Below, one piece after another: positions 35,876 to 53,236 of a DNA stretch of 64,000 nt. The stretch comes from Microvirga sp. Mcv34 (lineage in GTDB: Bacteria; Pseudomonadota; Alphaproteobacteria; Rhizobiales; Beijerinckiaceae), in assembly GCF_024519725.1 (NCBI RefSeq), contig NZ_JALJRK010000009.1, positions 57,433 to 121,432 on the forward strand, written 5' to 3'. A model generated the notes under the pieces. That model had not been told where the DNA came from. It saw only the letters and a list, made by a program, of their open reading frames with translations, and made no database searches. The translations under genes and the position numbers were made by a program. Within the stretch, counting starts at the first letter, position 1, and the number at the start of each line of letters is the position of its first letter.

Positions 35876-36748
35876 TCAGAGCGCCTCGGCGCCTGAAATG
35901 ATTTCGATCAGTTCCTTGGTGATCATCGCCTGACGCGACCGGTTGTAGGTCATCGTCTGCTTCTTGATCATCTCGCCCGCGTTGCGGGTCGCATTGTCCA
36001 TGGCGCTCATGCGGGCGCCCTGTTCGGAAGCGGCATTCTCGAGCAGCGCGCGGAAGATCTGCACGGTGAGGTTCCGCGGCAGGAGCGTCGTCAGGATCTC
36101 GCCTTCCTCGGGCTCGTACTCGTAGACCGCATCGCTGGAGCCGGCGCTGGCCTCGATCTGGGCCGGGATGATCTGCTGCGCGGTCGGGATCTGGGCGATC
36201 ACCGAGCGGAAGCGCGAGTAGAACAGGGTCGCCACGTCGAACTCGCCGGCTTCGAAGCGGGCGAGCACCTTCTGGGCGATCATGTCGGCCTGCTCGAAGC
36301 CGATCTGGCGCACGGAGCGCAGGTCCACGAGCTCGATGATCTGCTCGGCGAACTGGCGACGAAGGATGTCGTAGCCCTTCTTGCCGACGCAGATGATCTT
36401 GACCGTCTTGCCCTCGGCGAGCAGCCGGTTGGCATGGTCGCGGGCGAGACGGGCGATCGAGGAGTTGAACGCGCCGCAAAGACCGCGCTCCGCAGTACAG
36501 ACGATCAGCAGGTGAACGCGGTCGGAGCCGGTGCCGGCGAGAAGACGCGGCGTTTCGGGCCCGACGGTGATGCCGGACGCGATGTTGCCGAGCACCACCG
36601 CCATGCGCTCCGCATAGGGACGCGCGGCTTCCGCCGCGGTCTGCGCGCGGCGCAGCTTCGCGGCGGCCACCATCTGCATGGCCTTGGTGATCTTCTGCGT
36701 CGCCTTGACCGAGGCGATGCGGTTACGAAGGTCTTTCAAGCTCGGCAT
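35876..36748 (-). CDS. atpG: ATP synthase F1 subunit gamma
   Basis: A 290-residue rotor-shaft subunit. The N-terminal coiled-coil helix [20 protein letters not shown] and the C-terminal helix ([34 protein letters not shown]) are the invariant parts that insert into the alpha3beta3 core. The central Rossmann-like domain includes [14 protein letters not shown] (about 80-95). Length is normal. It lies between atpA (55 bases upstream) and atpD. The function is rotation-coupled energy transfer in ATP synthesis. Confidence 0.98.
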   Translation of the reverse strand: MPSLKDLRNRIASVKATQKITKAMQMVAAAKLRRAQTAAEAARPYAERMAVVLGNIASGITVGPETPRLLAGTGSDRVHLLIVCTAERGLCGAFNSSIARLARDHANRLLAEGKTVKIICVGKKGYDILRRQFAEQIIELVDLRSVRQIGFEQADMIAQKVLARFEAGEFDVATLFYSRFRSVIAQIPTAQQIIPAQIEASAGSSDAVYEYEPEEGEILTTLLPRNLTVQIFRALLENAASEQGARMSAMDNATRNAGEMIKKQTMTYNRSRQAMITKELIEIISGAEAL

Positions 36749-36803
36749 CGAGCAGCCCTACCTCTCCGGTATCCCGGTTCGATCTTTAAGAGAACTCAAG
36801 CCT

Positions 36804-38332
<1,529 letters not shown>

Positions 38333-38333
<1 letters not shown>

Positions 38334-38905
38334 CAGCGGACCTCTTTCATCGCTAGACGAATGGAATTGAGTTTGGTGCGCACCGAGGCATCCACCATGC
38401 GGGACCCCATCTTCACGATGAGACCGCCGATGAGGCTCGGGTCGATTTTGACGTCGACGGAGACGTCAGCCTTGGCGACGTCGCGCAGCGCCGCCTTGAT
38501 TTCGTTGAGAACGGTGTCGGACGGCGCTTCCGCCAGGATGACCTGCGCCCGGACGATGCCCTTCGCGTCGGACACCAGGTTCTGGAAGGCGCGGATCATG
38601 TCGGGAAGCGCGAAGAGGCGACGCTTGGAGGCGACGAGGCGGATGAAATTGCCCGCGAGGCCCGAAATGCCGGCCTTGTCGAGAATGGCTCCGATCGCGG
38701 CCGACTGCTCCTCGGCCGTGAAGATGGGGTTCTGGATCAGGCGCTGCAGGTCGTCACTGCCGCGGATCAGCTGGTCGAAGCGGGCCAAGTCGCCGGCGAC
38801 GGCGTCCACGGCATTCGCTTCGCGGGCGAGTTCGAACAGCGCCGAAGCATAGCGCAATGCTACGCCCGACAGGAGGGGTCCTTCTTGCGAACCGCTTTGC
38901 GCCAC
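38333..38905 (-). CDS. atpH: ATP synthase F1 subunit delta
   Basis: A 190-residue delta (OSCP-like) subunit. The helical N-terminal domain begins [20 protein letters not shown], and the C-terminal segment [20 protein letters not shown] (about residues 155-175) is the family hallmark. It tethers F1 to the peripheral stalk. It is the first gene of the atpHAGDC operon; as usual in this order, the F0 genes lie elsewhere. The stop overlaps the atpA start by one base. The upstream region of about 290 bases should contain the operon promoter. Confidence 0.97.
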
Positions 38906-39031
38906 GTAACCGTCTCTCTCGTGTCTTAACGGGCCTTCGGACCGGGACGGCCTGCAGGAGGCGCTCGGGAAACCCGTCAGGTGTGGAAATGAGCCCGGGG
39001 CGGAAGCCTAATCCACCTGCCGGGCGAGGGT

Positions 39032-39060
39032 GCACTAGCATGGGTTTTTCTGAGGCGCAA
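39032..39060 (-). promoter_or_regulatory. Candidate promoter of the atp operon
   Basis: Read leftward, TTGCGC (39060-39055) and TAGTGC (39037-39032) are 17 bases apart, about 130 bases before the atpH start. The match to alphaproteobacterial sigma-70 consensus is moderate. The rest of the 38906-39194 gap shows no gene. Confidence 0.35.
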
Positions 39061-39194
39061 GGCGAGCTAGGCCCTGTCTTGCCTGGAAAAAACCGGGTTG
39101 CCGATTAAGGTAAAGCGCCAGAGCCGCCTCCCCTCGGTGGAAGCAGCCCTCCTTCTCCGTACGGCATTTTCGGCCGCATGCCGCCGGAAAGGTC

Positions 39195-39755
39195 CTAAAG
39201 CTCCAGGGTGGCGACCTCGCAATTGGCGAGGAACCGGCCGGTGAGCCTGCTGAAGAAGGTGCCGTGTCCCACCACGGCGATCATCGTCTCCGGCCGCTCC
39301 GCGAGCCAGCCGCGGAACCGCTCGACCCGCTCCTCGAAGACGTGGGCCGGCTCATAGACGAAGCCTCTCTCGTTGATTTCGCCCTCGTTGTGCCACCAGA
39401 CCTCGTCAAGATGATCGAAGGACAGGTGGGGGAACTCCCGCGACAGGTGCGAGACGGCGCTGCCGACGTCGCAGCTGCTCTCCAGGTGCTCCCGGTGGAG
39501 GCATTCCACCAGAATGGCCGGCCGGGCCGGATGGTCGCCGAACAGGCCCATGGTGGTCTGGATGGCCCGGGTCAGCGGCGAGGTCACGATAAGTTCATAA
39601 GGGTTCGGGCGCAGCTCGGGCGCCCGCTCGGCTACCTGCCGCAGGCCGAGCTCGGTCAGGCGCGCGTCGATATGCCCGGGATCCTCGCCATGCTCGGCGT
39701 AGTGGGCGTTGAAGGTCGATTGGCCGTGGCGGATGCAGTGGACGATCTTGGTCAT
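39195..39755 (-). CDS. Histidine phosphatase family protein
   Basis: A 186-residue phosphoglycerate-mutase-like phosphatase. The catalytic motif IRHGQSTFN is at residues about 8-16 and the second catalytic His is in VVGHGTFF (about 160); SPLTRAIQTT supplies the phosphate-binding Arg. The ATG at 39755 gives MTKIVHCIRHGQ, the standard N-terminus; the in-frame extension to 39863 overlaps priA and was rejected. Substrate is unknown; family members act on small phosphorylated metabolites or proteins. It lies between priA (32 bases upstream) and the atp operon, on the same strand as both. Confidence 0.9.
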   Translation of the reverse strand: MTKIVHCIRHGQSTFNAHYAEHGEDPGHIDARLTELGLRQVAERAPELRPNPYELIVTSPLTRAIQTTMGLFGDHPARPAILVECLHREHLESSCDVGSAVSHLSREFPHLSFDHLDEVWWHNEGEINERGFVYEPAHVFEERVERFRGWLAERPETMIAVVGHGTFFSRLTGRFLANCEVATLEL

Positions 39756-39787
39756 GGGGCCTTGTCTTGCTGTTGGTGTTCTCTTGA

Positions 39788-41950
39788 TCACAAAAAGCTC
39801 TGCGGATCCACGTCGATGGACACGCGGGTGTTGCCGCGGATCTTCGGGCATCGGGCCATCCAACCCCTCAGGTAGGCCTGGAGATCCACCTCCCGCTCGG
39901 TCTTCACCAGGAGTCGGAAGCGATAGCGGCCGCGGATCAGGGCGAGGGGCGCCTCGGCCGGGCCCAGCACCGTGACGCCGGGCGGCGGTTCGGCCACGAG
40001 GGCCATGGCGCGGGCATGGGCCTCCGCCGCCTCGCGCTCGGCCGCCGAAACGATCAGGGAGGCGAGCCGTCCGAAGGGAGGCAGGCCGGCCATCTCGCGG
40101 ACGCGGGTCTCCTCCTCGTAGAAGCGTTCGGCGTCGCCGGAGATGAGCGCCGCGATCACCGGATGGTCGGGCTGCCAGGTCTGGACGAGCGCCCGGCCCG
40201 GCTTCTCGCCACGCCCGGCCCGGCCGGTGACCTGCTGGAGCATCTGGAACGTGCGCTCGGCGGCGCGCGGATCGCCGGACGTGAGGCCGATATCGGCGTC
40301 GAGAACGCCTACCAGGGTCATGAGCGGGAAGTTATGCCCCTTGGCCACGAGCTGGGTGCCGATGACGATGTCGAACTCGCCCGCCGCGATCGCCGCCAGC
40401 TCCGCCCGCAGTCGCTCCGTGCCACCGGGAAAATCGCTCGACAGGACGATGCAGCGCTTGTCCGGAAAAAGCTCGGAGGCCTCCTCGGCGATTCGCTCGA
40501 CGCCCGGCCCGCAGGGCACCAGCGAATCGACGGTGCCGCATTCCACGCAGGCGTGCGGGGTCCGTTCCACATGGCCGCAATGGTGGCAGACCAGGGAGCG
40601 CCGGAAGCGGTGCTCCACCAGCCAGGACGAGCAGTTCGGGCATTCGTACCGATGGGCGCAGGCCCGGCAGAGGGTGAGCGGCGCATAACCTCGCCGGTTG
40701 AGGAAGAGCAGCGCCTGCTCGCCCCGGGCGACCGTATCCTCCACGGCCGCCACCAGGGTCGGCGAGAGCCAGCGGCCCTTGGGCACGGCCTCCTTGCGCA
40801 GGTCCACGGCCCGGATCTGCGGCATGGAGCGCCCCCCGAACCGCTCGGGCAGCTTCACATGGCGGTAGCGCCCGCGCTCCACATTGACCCTGCTTTCAAT
40901 GGAAGGCGTGGCGGAGGCCAGCACCACGGGGGCGTTCTCGATCTTGCCGCGCACCACCGCCATGTCGCGGGCATGGTAATGGACGCCATCGTCCTGCTTG
41001 TAGGCGGTCTCGTGCTCCTCATCGACGATGATGAGGCCGAGATCCGCGTAAGGCAGGAACAGGGCCGAGCGGGCGCCCGCCACCACCTTCACCTCGTTCG
41101 CCGCGATGGCCGCATAGAGCCGCTCCCGCTTCCGGCCCGTGACGCCGGAGTGCCAGGTGGCCGGCTTCACGCCGAATCGGGCAGCGAAGCGGTCGAGGAA
41201 CTGGGCCGTCAGCGCGATTTCCGGCATGAGGATCAGCGCCTGCCGGCCATTCCGCACGGTTTCGGCCACCGCCTCGAAATAGACTTCCGTCTTGCCGGAG
41301 CCCGTGACGCCTTCGAGCAGGATCACGGGAGCATGCTCCTCGCCCATGGCGGCAACAAGCTCCTCGGCTGCCACCTGCTGGCCGTCGGAGAGCGCTGTAT
41401 GACCGAAGGCGGGATCGGGCATCTCGGCCACCGGCTCGGCCAAGAGCGCCACGGTCTCCAGGACGCCCTCGTCGATGAGGCCATTGACCACGCCCGCACT
41501 GACACCAGCCGCATGGGCCAGCTCGCTTTTGAGCCGCACGGCTCCATCCTGGGCGATCTCCATGACCTTCTGCCGCGCGGGCGTCATGCGCTTCGGCAGG
41601 GCTCCTGCGAGCTTCACACCGACGCGGACGACCTCCTGACGGTCCGGATCCGGGATCTTCAGCCCCATGGCGAGGGCCGAGCCCTTGGGCGCCAGGGTGT
41701 ACCAGGCGATCCAGTCCAGGAACTTGCGCATCCTAGGCGACAGGTTCGGCGCGTCGATCACGCCGGTCACCTTCTTGAGGTTGCCCCCCTGCCCGTCCCG
41801 CATCCCCCAGACGACCCCGGCCACCTCACGGTTGGAGAGGGGCACCTGCACGACATCGCCCTCCTCGACGGCGAGGCCCTCCGGCACGGCATAGGAATAG
41901 GCCGTGTCCAGCGCCAGCGGGATGAGGACATCGGCGATGCGGCTTGTCAT
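39788..41950 (-). CDS. priA: Primosomal protein N' (replication restart helicase PriA)
   Basis: A 720-residue superfamily 2 DNA helicase. Walker A is GVTGSGKTEVYF (about residue 217), the DEEH box is in LIIVDEEHETAYKQ (about 315), and helicase motifs V/VI are GTQLVAKGHNFP and QVTGRAGRG (about 545-600). A zinc-binding cluster of cysteines (LCRACAH, CPNC, CHHCGH, CVECG) lies at about 435-490. PriA reloads the replisome at stalled forks. The N-terminal 3'-end-binding domain (VLIPLALDTAYSYAVP) is present, so the protein is full length. It is divergent from xerC over 46 bases. Confidence 0.97.
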   Translation of the reverse strand: MTSRIADVLIPLALDTAYSYAVPEGLAVEEGDVVQVPLSNREVAGVVWGMRDGQGGNLKKVTGVIDAPNLSPRMRKFLDWIAWYTLAPKGSALAMGLKIPDPDRQEVVRVGVKLAGALPKRMTPARQKVMEIAQDGAVRLKSELAHAAGVSAGVVNGLIDEGVLETVALLAEPVAEMPDPAFGHTALSDGQQVAAEELVAAMGEEHAPVILLEGVTGSGKTEVYFEAVAETVRNGRQALILMPEIALTAQFLDRFAARFGVKPATWHSGVTGRKRERLYAAIAANEVKVVAGARSALFLPYADLGLIIVDEEHETAYKQDDGVHYHARDMAVVRGKIENAPVVLASATPSIESRVNVERGRYRHVKLPERFGGRSMPQIRAVDLRKEAVPKGRWLSPTLVAAVEDTVARGEQALLFLNRRGYAPLTLCRACAHRYECPNCSSWLVEHRFRRSLVCHHCGHVERTPHACVECGTVDSLVPCGPGVERIAEEASELFPDKRCIVLSSDFPGGTERLRAELAAIAAGEFDIVIGTQLVAKGHNFPLMTLVGVLDADIGLTSGDPRAAERTFQMLQQVTGRAGRGEKPGRALVQTWQPDHPVIAALISGDAERFYEEETRVREMAGLPPFGRLASLIVSAAEREAAEAHARAMALVAEPPPGVTVLGPAEAPLALIRGRYRFRLLVKTEREVDLQAYLRGWMARCPKIRGNTRVSIDVDPQSFL

Positions 41951-41996
41951 CGATAAGGAGTTAACCTGTGAATGTTAGGGTCCTGCCCTTGCATAA

Positions 41997-42983
41997 ATGG
42001 GACTCATGTCAAGCAGCGCCACACAAAATGTTCTCGATCTGGTCCTTCCCGGCACGGACGATACCCGCCGGGAGGCGATGGCCTGGCTTGCTTCGCTCGC
42101 CAAGGAACGAAGGCTTTCGGCCAAGACCGTCGAGGCCTATGGGCGGGATCTGCGCCAATTCCTGGCCTTTCTCACGAACCATCTCGGCGAGCCGCCGAGC
42201 GTCAAGGGCATCTTGAGCCTGAAGCCGATGGACATCCGGTCGTTCCTGGCGGCCCGGCGGATGGATTCGGTCGGAAGCCGCTCGCTCATGCGCCAACTCG
42301 CGGCCCTGCGCTCCTTTGCCCGCCACTTGGAGCGGGAGGGCCACGGCACGGCCTCGGCTTTCGCGGCGATTCGCACCCCGAAGGTGGACAAGAACCTGCC
42401 GCGCCCTCTCTCCGCCGCCTCGGCCGTCGCGGTGACCAGCGCCGACACGCGGGCGTCGGAGGACCGTAAGCCCTGGATCCTCGCCCGCGACGCCGCGGTT
42501 CTTTCCCTCCTTTACGGGGCAGGCCTGCGCATCTCGGAGGCGCTCGGCCTGCAGCGGCGCGATGCCCCGGTGAACGGCATCGACGCGGTCACGGTGACCG
42601 GCAAGGGCGGCAAGATGCGCAGCGTGCCGGTCATTCCGCCGATCCAGCGCGCGGTCGAGGAATACCTGCAGCTCTGCCCCTACGCGGTTCCGCCAGAAGG
42701 CCCACTCTTCGTCGGAGCACGGGGCGGCCCGCTCTCGCCCCGCATCATTCAGCTCGCCGTCGAGGAACTGCGTGGGGCGCTGGGTCTGCCGGACAGCGCC
42801 ACGCCTCATGCTCTGCGCCATTCCTTCGCGACCCATCTTCTCGCCAAGGGCGGCGACCTGCGCGGCATCCAGGAACTCCTGGGCCACGCCTCCCTCTCGA
42901 CGACCCAGCTCTACACGAAGGTCGATGCGGCACGATTGATGGACGCCTTCAACGCGGCGCATCCGAGGGCCAGGGTGAAGTAG
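41997..42983 (+). CDS. xerC: Tyrosine recombinase XerC
   Basis: A 328-residue tyrosine recombinase with all catalytic residues: Arg in GAGLRISEAL (about 180), Lys in VTGKGGKMRSVP (about 205), HxxR in PHALRHSFATH (about 272), His in LLGHASLSTTQ (about 297) and the nucleophile Tyr in LYTKV (about 306). The N-terminal SAM-like domain (KERRLSAKTVEAYGRDLRQF) is complete. It resolves chromosome dimers at dif with XerD. Its place beside priA is the conserved chromosomal location in this order, arguing for XerC over a phage integrase. Start could be ATG 41997 or 42006. Confidence 0.93.
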   Translation: MGLMSSSATQNVLDLVLPGTDDTRREAMAWLASLAKERRLSAKTVEAYGRDLRQFLAFLTNHLGEPPSVKGILSLKPMDIRSFLAARRMDSVGSRSLMRQLAALRSFARHLEREGHGTASAFAAIRTPKVDKNLPRPLSAASAVAVTSADTRASEDRKPWILARDAAVLSLLYGAGLRISEALGLQRRDAPVNGIDAVTVTGKGGKMRSVPVIPPIQRAVEEYLQLCPYAVPPEGPLFVGARGGPLSPRIIQLAVEELRGALGLPDSATPHALRHSFATHLLAKGGDLRGIQELLGHASLSTTQLYTKVDAARLMDAFNAAHPRARVK

Positions 42984-42992
42984 CTTTCCACG

Positions 42993-43083
42993 TGTCATTC
43001 CCGGCCATGTGTCGGTGATCTCGATTGGACAAGCGCAGTGGCTCACAGAAGCGTCATGGCCGGCATAAGGCCGGCCATGACGG
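42993..43083. repeat. REP-like repeat between convergent xerC and tdk
   Basis: Hairpin ATGGCCGGC-ATAAG-GCCGGCCAT at 43057-43079, flanked by GTC and GAC, with a decayed partner on the left (CCCGGCCATGTGTCGGTGATCTCGAT, 43001-43026 region). Same family as the other REP-like elements in this window. Confidence 0.85.
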
Positions 43084-43097
43084 CGGAGGATCGCGGG

Positions 43098-43721
43098 TTA
43101 CTCGGCCGCGATGGAATGCGCCAGGAGCTGGCGCGCTGCGGGGCCGATGTCGCCCTTCGTCCAATGAGGGCGGCAGACGGACACGTAGCGGCCCTCGCCG
43201 CCGATCTCCACCACTTCGCCCGAGCGCACGGCCTCGCCGTTGCGGTCGTATTTCAAGATCATCGTGGCCTTGCGGCCGCAATGGCAGAGCTGCTTGATCT
43301 CCTGAAAGTCCTCGGCCAGCGCCATCATGGTCACGATGGCGTCGCTGAACAGGGTGCCGTAGACGTTGTTCTTCAGCCCATAGGCCATGACGGGGATCTT
43401 CAGCTCGTCGACGATCCAGGCCAGCTGGCGGACCTGTTCGGCCGTCATGAACTGGACTTCGTCGATGAGGATGACTGTCACCTTCTTCCGGGCATGCTCC
43501 GCCGCCACGTAGGCGGCGATATCCTCGTCCTTGCGCAGCGGGATCGCATCGGCCTCGAGGCCGATGCGCGACTTCACCTTGCCGACGCCGAAGCGGTCGT
43601 CGATCAAGCTCGTGAACAGCAGCACATGGCCGCCGTTCTCGATGTAGTTGTATCGGACCTGCAGGAGATGGGTCGTCTTGCCTGCATTCATTACCGAGTA
43701 GATGAAGTGAAGCTTTGCCAT
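43098..43721 (-). CDS. tdk: Thymidine kinase
   Basis: A 207-residue type II thymidine kinase. The P-loop is in YSVMNAGKTTHLL (about residues 8-20), Walker B/DE in ILIDEVQFM (about 92), and the lasso domain includes CHCGRKATM (about 148) and VCRPHW (about 185), the zinc ligands. It phosphorylates thymidine for salvage. The N-terminus MAKLHFIYSVMNAGKTT fixes the start. It begins 9 bases after the lpdA stop, so it is probably read as the last gene of the sucAB-lpd transcript. Confidence 0.95.
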   Translation of the reverse strand: MAKLHFIYSVMNAGKTTHLLQVRYNYIENGGHVLLFTSLIDDRFGVGKVKSRIGLEADAIPLRKDEDIAAYVAAEHARKKVTVILIDEVQFMTAEQVRQLAWIVDELKIPVMAYGLKNNVYGTLFSDAIVTMMALAEDFQEIKQLCHCGRKATMILKYDRNGEAVRSGEVVEIGGEGRYVSVCRPHWTKGDIGPAARQLLAHSIAAE

Positions 43722-43730
43722 GAATCCATG

Positions 43731-45131
43731 TTACATATGGATGGCGCGCTTCTCCACCGCCAAAGCCGCTTCCTTCACAGCTTCCGCGAGCGTCGGATGC
43801 GCGTGGCAGGTGCGGGCCATGTCCTCGGAGGATCCACCGAATTCCATGGTGATCGCCGCCTCGTGGATGAGGTTGCCCGCTTCAGGGCCGATGATGTGCA
43901 CGCCGAGCACCTTGTCGGTGGTCGCATCGGCCAGGATCTTCACGAAGCCGTCCGTGGTGCGGTTCACCTTGGCGCGGCCATTGGCCGTGAAGGGGAACTT
44001 GCCGACATTGTAGGTGACGCCCGCGGCCTTCAGTTCTTCCTCGGTCTTGCCGATGGAGGCGACCTCGGGGAACGTGTAGACCACGCTCGGGATCACGTCG
44101 TAGTTCACGTGGCCCGCCTTGCCGGCGATGATCTCCGCCACCGCGACACCCTCGTCCTCGGCCTTGTGGGCGAGCATGGGGCCGGCGATCACATCGCCGA
44201 TCGCATAGATGCCGGTGACGTTGGTGGAGAAATGCGCGTCCGTCTGGATGCGGCCGCGACTGTCGAGCTGGACGCCCACGTGGTCGAGGCCCAGGCCCTG
44301 CGTGTAGGGCACGCGACCGATGGCGACGAGCACCACGTCAGCCTCGATGGTCTCAGCCGCGCCGCCAGCAGCGGGCTCGAAGGTGAGCGTCGCGCCCTTG
44401 CCGGTGTTCTCCACCTTGGTGACCTTGGAGCCGAGCTTGAACTGGAAGCCCTGCTTGGAGAGGATGCGCTGGAAGTTCTTGGCGACCTCGCCGTCCATGC
44501 CGGGCAGGATGCGGTCGAGATATTCCACCACCGTCACCTCGGAGCCGAGGCGACGCCACACGGAACCGAGCTCCAGGCCGATCACGCCGGCGCCGATGAC
44601 CACGAGGCGCTTCGGCACGCTCTCGAGTTCGAGCGCGCCCGTGGACGAGACCACGATTTTCTCGTCAATCTCGATGCCGGGCAGGCGCGTCACGTCCGAG
44701 CCCGTGGCGATGATGATGTTCTTCGTCTCGAGCACCTGGTTCGAGCCGTCCTCGGCGGTCACTTCGACCTGGCCGGGAGCCGCGATGCGCGCGGTGCCGA
44801 TGAAGGCGTCGATCTTGTTCTTCTTGAGCAGGAACTCGACGCCCTTGGTGTTGCCGTCGACGCCTTCCTGCTTGAAGGACTGCATGGTCTTGAGATCGAG
44901 GGTCGGCATCGACACGCCGATGCCGAGACCAGCGAAGTGATCCCGCGCTTCCTCGAACATGTGCGAGGCGTGCAGCAGGGCCTTGGAGGGAATGCAGCCC
45001 ACGTTGAGGCAGGTGCCGCCATGGGTCTTGCGCTTCTCGACGACGGCGGTCTTCAGACCGAGCTGCGCGGCCCGGATGGCGGCCACGTAGCCGCCGGGGC
45101 CGGTGCCGATGACGATAACATCGTAGGACAT
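43731..45131 (-). CDS. lpdA: Dihydrolipoyl dehydrogenase (E3)
   Basis: A 466-residue flavoprotein disulfide reductase. The FAD motif [17 protein letters not shown] is at about residues 10-26, the redox-active disulfide is [13 protein letters not shown] (about 40-52), the NAD motif is [15 protein letters not shown] (about 180) and the dimer-interface HAHPTLAEA with catalytic His is near 445. It reoxidises dihydrolipoamide for the 2-oxoglutarate dehydrogenase complex encoded upstream. ATG at 45131 ([11 protein letters not shown]) is used; the longer in-frame reading to 45176 is inside a REP-like repeat. It follows sucB after 121 bases. Confidence 0.97.
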   Translation of the reverse strand: MSYDVIVIGTGPGGYVAAIRAAQLGLKTAVVEKRKTHGGTCLNVGCIPSKALLHASHMFEEARDHFAGLGIGVSMPTLDLKTMQSFKQEGVDGNTKGVEFLLKKNKIDAFIGTARIAAPGQVEVTAEDGSNQVLETKNIIIATGSDVTRLPGIEIDEKIVVSSTGALELESVPKRLVVIGAGVIGLELGSVWRRLGSEVTVVEYLDRILPGMDGEVAKNFQRILSKQGFQFKLGSKVTKVENTGKGATLTFEPAAGGAAETIEADVVLVAIGRVPYTQGLGLDHVGVQLDSRGRIQTDAHFSTNVTGIYAIGDVIAGPMLAHKAEDEGVAVAEIIAGKAGHVNYDVIPSVVYTFPEVASIGKTEEELKAAGVTYNVGKFPFTANGRAKVNRTTDGFVKILADATTDKVLGVHIIGPEAGNLIHEAAITMEFGGSSEDMARTCHAHPTLAEAVKEAALAVEKRAIHM

Positions 45132-45150
45132 GGGAGTGATCCCCTTGAAC

Positions 45151-45243
45151 GTCATGGCCGGGCTTGTCGCGGCCACCCACGTCTTGGGGTAGCCGCCCGG
45201 CTCGAAAGGCGTGGATGCCCGGCACGAGGCCGGGCATGACGAA
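45151..45243. repeat. REP-like repeat between sucB and lpdA
   Basis: Hairpin ATGCCCGGC-ACGAG-GCCGGGCAT at 45215-45237 with GAC flank, plus a partly decayed left unit (GTCATGGCCGGGCTTGTCGCGGCC, 45151-45174). The stem bases differ from other copies but still pair. It lies inside the sucAB-lpd transcript. Confidence 0.85.
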
Positions 45244-45252
45244 GTGTTGCGA

Positions 45253-46491
45253 TTACAGGTCCAGAACCAGACGGGCCGGATCTTCCAGCGCGTCCTTGAC
45301 CCGCACGAGGAAGGTCACGGCTTCCTTGCCGTCGACGATCCGGTGATCGTAGGAGAGCGCGAGATACATCATCGGACGCACGACGATCTGGCCGTTTCGG
45401 ACCACCGGACGCTCCTCGATGCGGTGCATGCCGAGGATGCCCGATTGCGGCGCGTTGAGGATCGGCGTCGACATGAGCGAGCCGTAGATGCCGCCATTGG
45501 TGATCGTGAAGGTGCCGCCCTGCATCTCGTCGATGGAGAGCTTGCCGTCGCGGGCGCGGCGGCCGAAATCGGCGATCTTCTTCTCGATGCCGGCGACCGA
45601 GAGATCGTCCGCATCGCGCACCACGGGAACCACGAGGCCCTTCTCAGTGCCGACCGCAATGCCGATGTGGTAGTAGTTCTTGTAGACGAGGTCCTGGCCG
45701 TCGATCTCGGCATTCACCGCCGGAACGTCCTTGAGCGCCTGGATCACCGCCTTGGTGAAGAAGCCCATGAAGCCGAGCTTGGTGCCGTGCTTCTTCTCGA
45801 ACACGTCCTTGTACTGGCTGCGCAGGTTCATAACCGCGCTCATGTCCACGTCGTTGAACGTGGTGAGCATGGCGGCGCTGTTCTGCGCATCCTTCAAGCG
45901 GCGCGCGATGGTCTGACGAAGCTTCGTCATCTTCACGCGCTCTTCACGCTCCGCATCGACGGGAGCCGAGGGAGCGCGGACCTGGACCGGAGCCGCGGGC
46001 GCTGCCGCCGAAGCGCCGCCCGTGGCGATGGCGGCGAGCATGTCGCCCTTGGTCACGCGGCCGTCCTTACCGGAGCCGGCGACGCCCGCCGGGCTCACGC
46101 CGCTCTCGGCCGCGAGACGGGCGACCGCCGGGCCGTGATCCTTGGCGGCGCCGGGGGCGGCCGCTGCGGGGGCAGGAGCGGGAGCGGCGGCAGGGGCCGG
46201 AGCAGCCTTGGGGGCTTCCGCTTTCGGAGCGGCCGCGGGAGCAGCGGCTGCGCCGCCCTCGACGATGGAGCCGAGCACCGCGCCGGGGGTCACCGTCTCG
46301 CCGTCCTTGGCCACGATGTCGCCGAGCGTGCCGCTCGCGGGAGCGTTGACCTCGAGCGTGACCTTGTCGGTCTCGAGCTCGAGCACGGGCTCGTCGGCCT
46401 TCACGGGATCGCCGGGCTTCTTGAACCAGCGGCCGATGGTGGCCTCTGACACGGATTCGCCAAGGGTGGGTACGCGGATTTCGGTTGCCAT
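45253..46491 (-). CDS. sucB: 2-oxoglutarate dehydrogenase E2, dihydrolipoyllysine-residue succinyltransferase
   Basis: A 412-residue E2 subunit. A lipoyl domain (residues 3-75; lipoylated Lys in [11 protein letters not shown]) is joined by an Ala/Pro-rich linker to the peripheral subunit-binding domain ([18 protein letters not shown], about 135) and the catalytic acyltransferase core with [14 protein letters not shown] near the C-terminus (His and Asp of the active site). One lipoyl domain is present, as usual for SucB. It transfers succinyl from E1 to CoA. It lies 68 bases after sucA and before lpdA on the same strand. Confidence 0.97.
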   Translation of the reverse strand: MATEIRVPTLGESVSEATIGRWFKKPGDPVKADEPVLELETDKVTLEVNAPASGTLGDIVAKDGETVTPGAVLGSIVEGGAAAAPAAAPKAEAPKAAPAPAAAPAPAPAAAAPGAAKDHGPAVARLAAESGVSPAGVAGSGKDGRVTKGDMLAAIATGGASAAAPAAPVQVRAPSAPVDAEREERVKMTKLRQTIARRLKDAQNSAAMLTTFNDVDMSAVMNLRSQYKDVFEKKHGTKLGFMGFFTKAVIQALKDVPAVNAEIDGQDLVYKNYYHIGIAVGTEKGLVVPVVRDADDLSVAGIEKKIADFGRRARDGKLSIDEMQGGTFTITNGGIYGSLMSTPILNAPQSGILGMHRIEERPVVRNGQIVVRPMMYLALSYDHRIVDGKEAVTFLVRVKDALEDPARLVLDL

Positions 46492-46559
46492 GGTCGTCTT
46501 TGGGTCTTGCGGGGCTTGAGGTTAGGCCCCTCGGAATGGGGAGAGAACTTTCGCGGCGA

Positions 46560-49520
<2,961 letters not shown>

Positions 49521-49547
49521 GGCAACCTACAATCCAAAAAGCTGTTT

Positions 49548-49571
49548 GGCCGCCCCATCGTCGGGGCGGCC
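49548..49571 (-). other. Intercistronic hairpin between sucD and sucA
   Basis: Perfect 9-bp stem GGCCGCCCC (49548-49556) / GGGGCGGCC (49563-49571) with a 6-base loop, 6 bases after the sucD stop. A T-run (CTTTTT) begins 6 bases past the stem in the reading direction. It may act as an attenuator or 3'-end stabiliser for the mdh-sucCD part of the transcript. Confidence 0.65.
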
Positions 49572-49577
49572 TGTTCG

Positions 49578-50448
<871 letters not shown>

Positions 50449-50465
<17 letters not shown>

Positions 50466-50775
50466 TCGTGTTTCCTGTAACTCGACCGAGGGTCGATCCA
50501 AGTTTCTGAATGAGTAATGAGATCAGGAGTAGAACGCCGGCCGTCACGGTAGCGATGCAGAACAGGCCCGCCGCCAATGCGAGGACATGCCTTGTGCCGC
50601 CTGGTGCATCGAGATAGCCGCTTAAGCTACCCAGCAGGCAAATTAGTACAGCGCCGACAACGATCAAAACCACGGCATACAGCCAGATCTTTTTCACAGC
50701 ACGCGAAACACTACGTTGGCCGCCATCGTCTTTGAGGAGCCAAGTCGCTGTTTCGAGTATCAGATCCAGAGCCAT
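50449..50775 (-). CDS. Small predicted membrane protein between sucC and sucD
   Basis: A 108-residue protein I do not recognise. Two hydrophobic segments (about residues 33-50, [18 protein letters not shown], and 63-85, [20 protein letters not shown]) flank a short polar loop; the N-terminus has acidic and basic residues ([16 protein letters not shown]), so a two-pass inner-membrane topology is likely. It starts 21 bases after the sucC stop and ends inside sucD, which favours translation coupled to sucD. Base composition is more AT-rich near its 5' end (47% GC in the 60 bases from 50641). It could be a late insertion; whether it is expressed is unproven. Confidence 0.6.
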
Positions 50776-50796
50776 CGCTGTATGCCGCTTCGAGCC

Positions 50797-51993
<1,197 letters not shown>

Positions 51994-52027
51994 TCGTTTC
52001 TCTCCGCGTCAGCGGTTGAAGACGTGG

Positions 52028-52050
52028 ATGGCCGGCACGGAGCCGGCCAA
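52028..52050. repeat. Single REP-like hairpin between mdh and sucC
   Basis: ATGGCCGGC-ACGGA-GCCGGCCAA: the conserved family arms with one end mismatch. A solo unit without the partner seen elsewhere. It sits within the mdh-sucC intercistronic gap. Confidence 0.75.
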
Positions 52051-52062
52051 CACGTTCGATGA

Positions 52063-53127
<1,065 letters not shown>

Positions 53128-53236
53128 TTAACAGGCAGGGCTTTCCGCCACAGGGAAAGTCTCGGCAAGCTTAACAGTTCTAAAATACTTCGTTATTACA
53201 GGAACTTGAACGCTTTTAGACCATCGGAATTTTTGT

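Noticed and set aside
40016..41956. A 646-codon plus-strand open frame opposite priA
   Set aside because: Antisense shadow of priA; no family similarity and typical composition of a reverse frame. The same applies to long frames opposite sucA, lpdA, sucB, atpA, atpD, cobT and the helicase.
41997..42983. Phage or integrative-element integrase
   Set aside because: The protein and its site next to priA match chromosomal XerC; no att repeats, tRNA or cargo genes are nearby.
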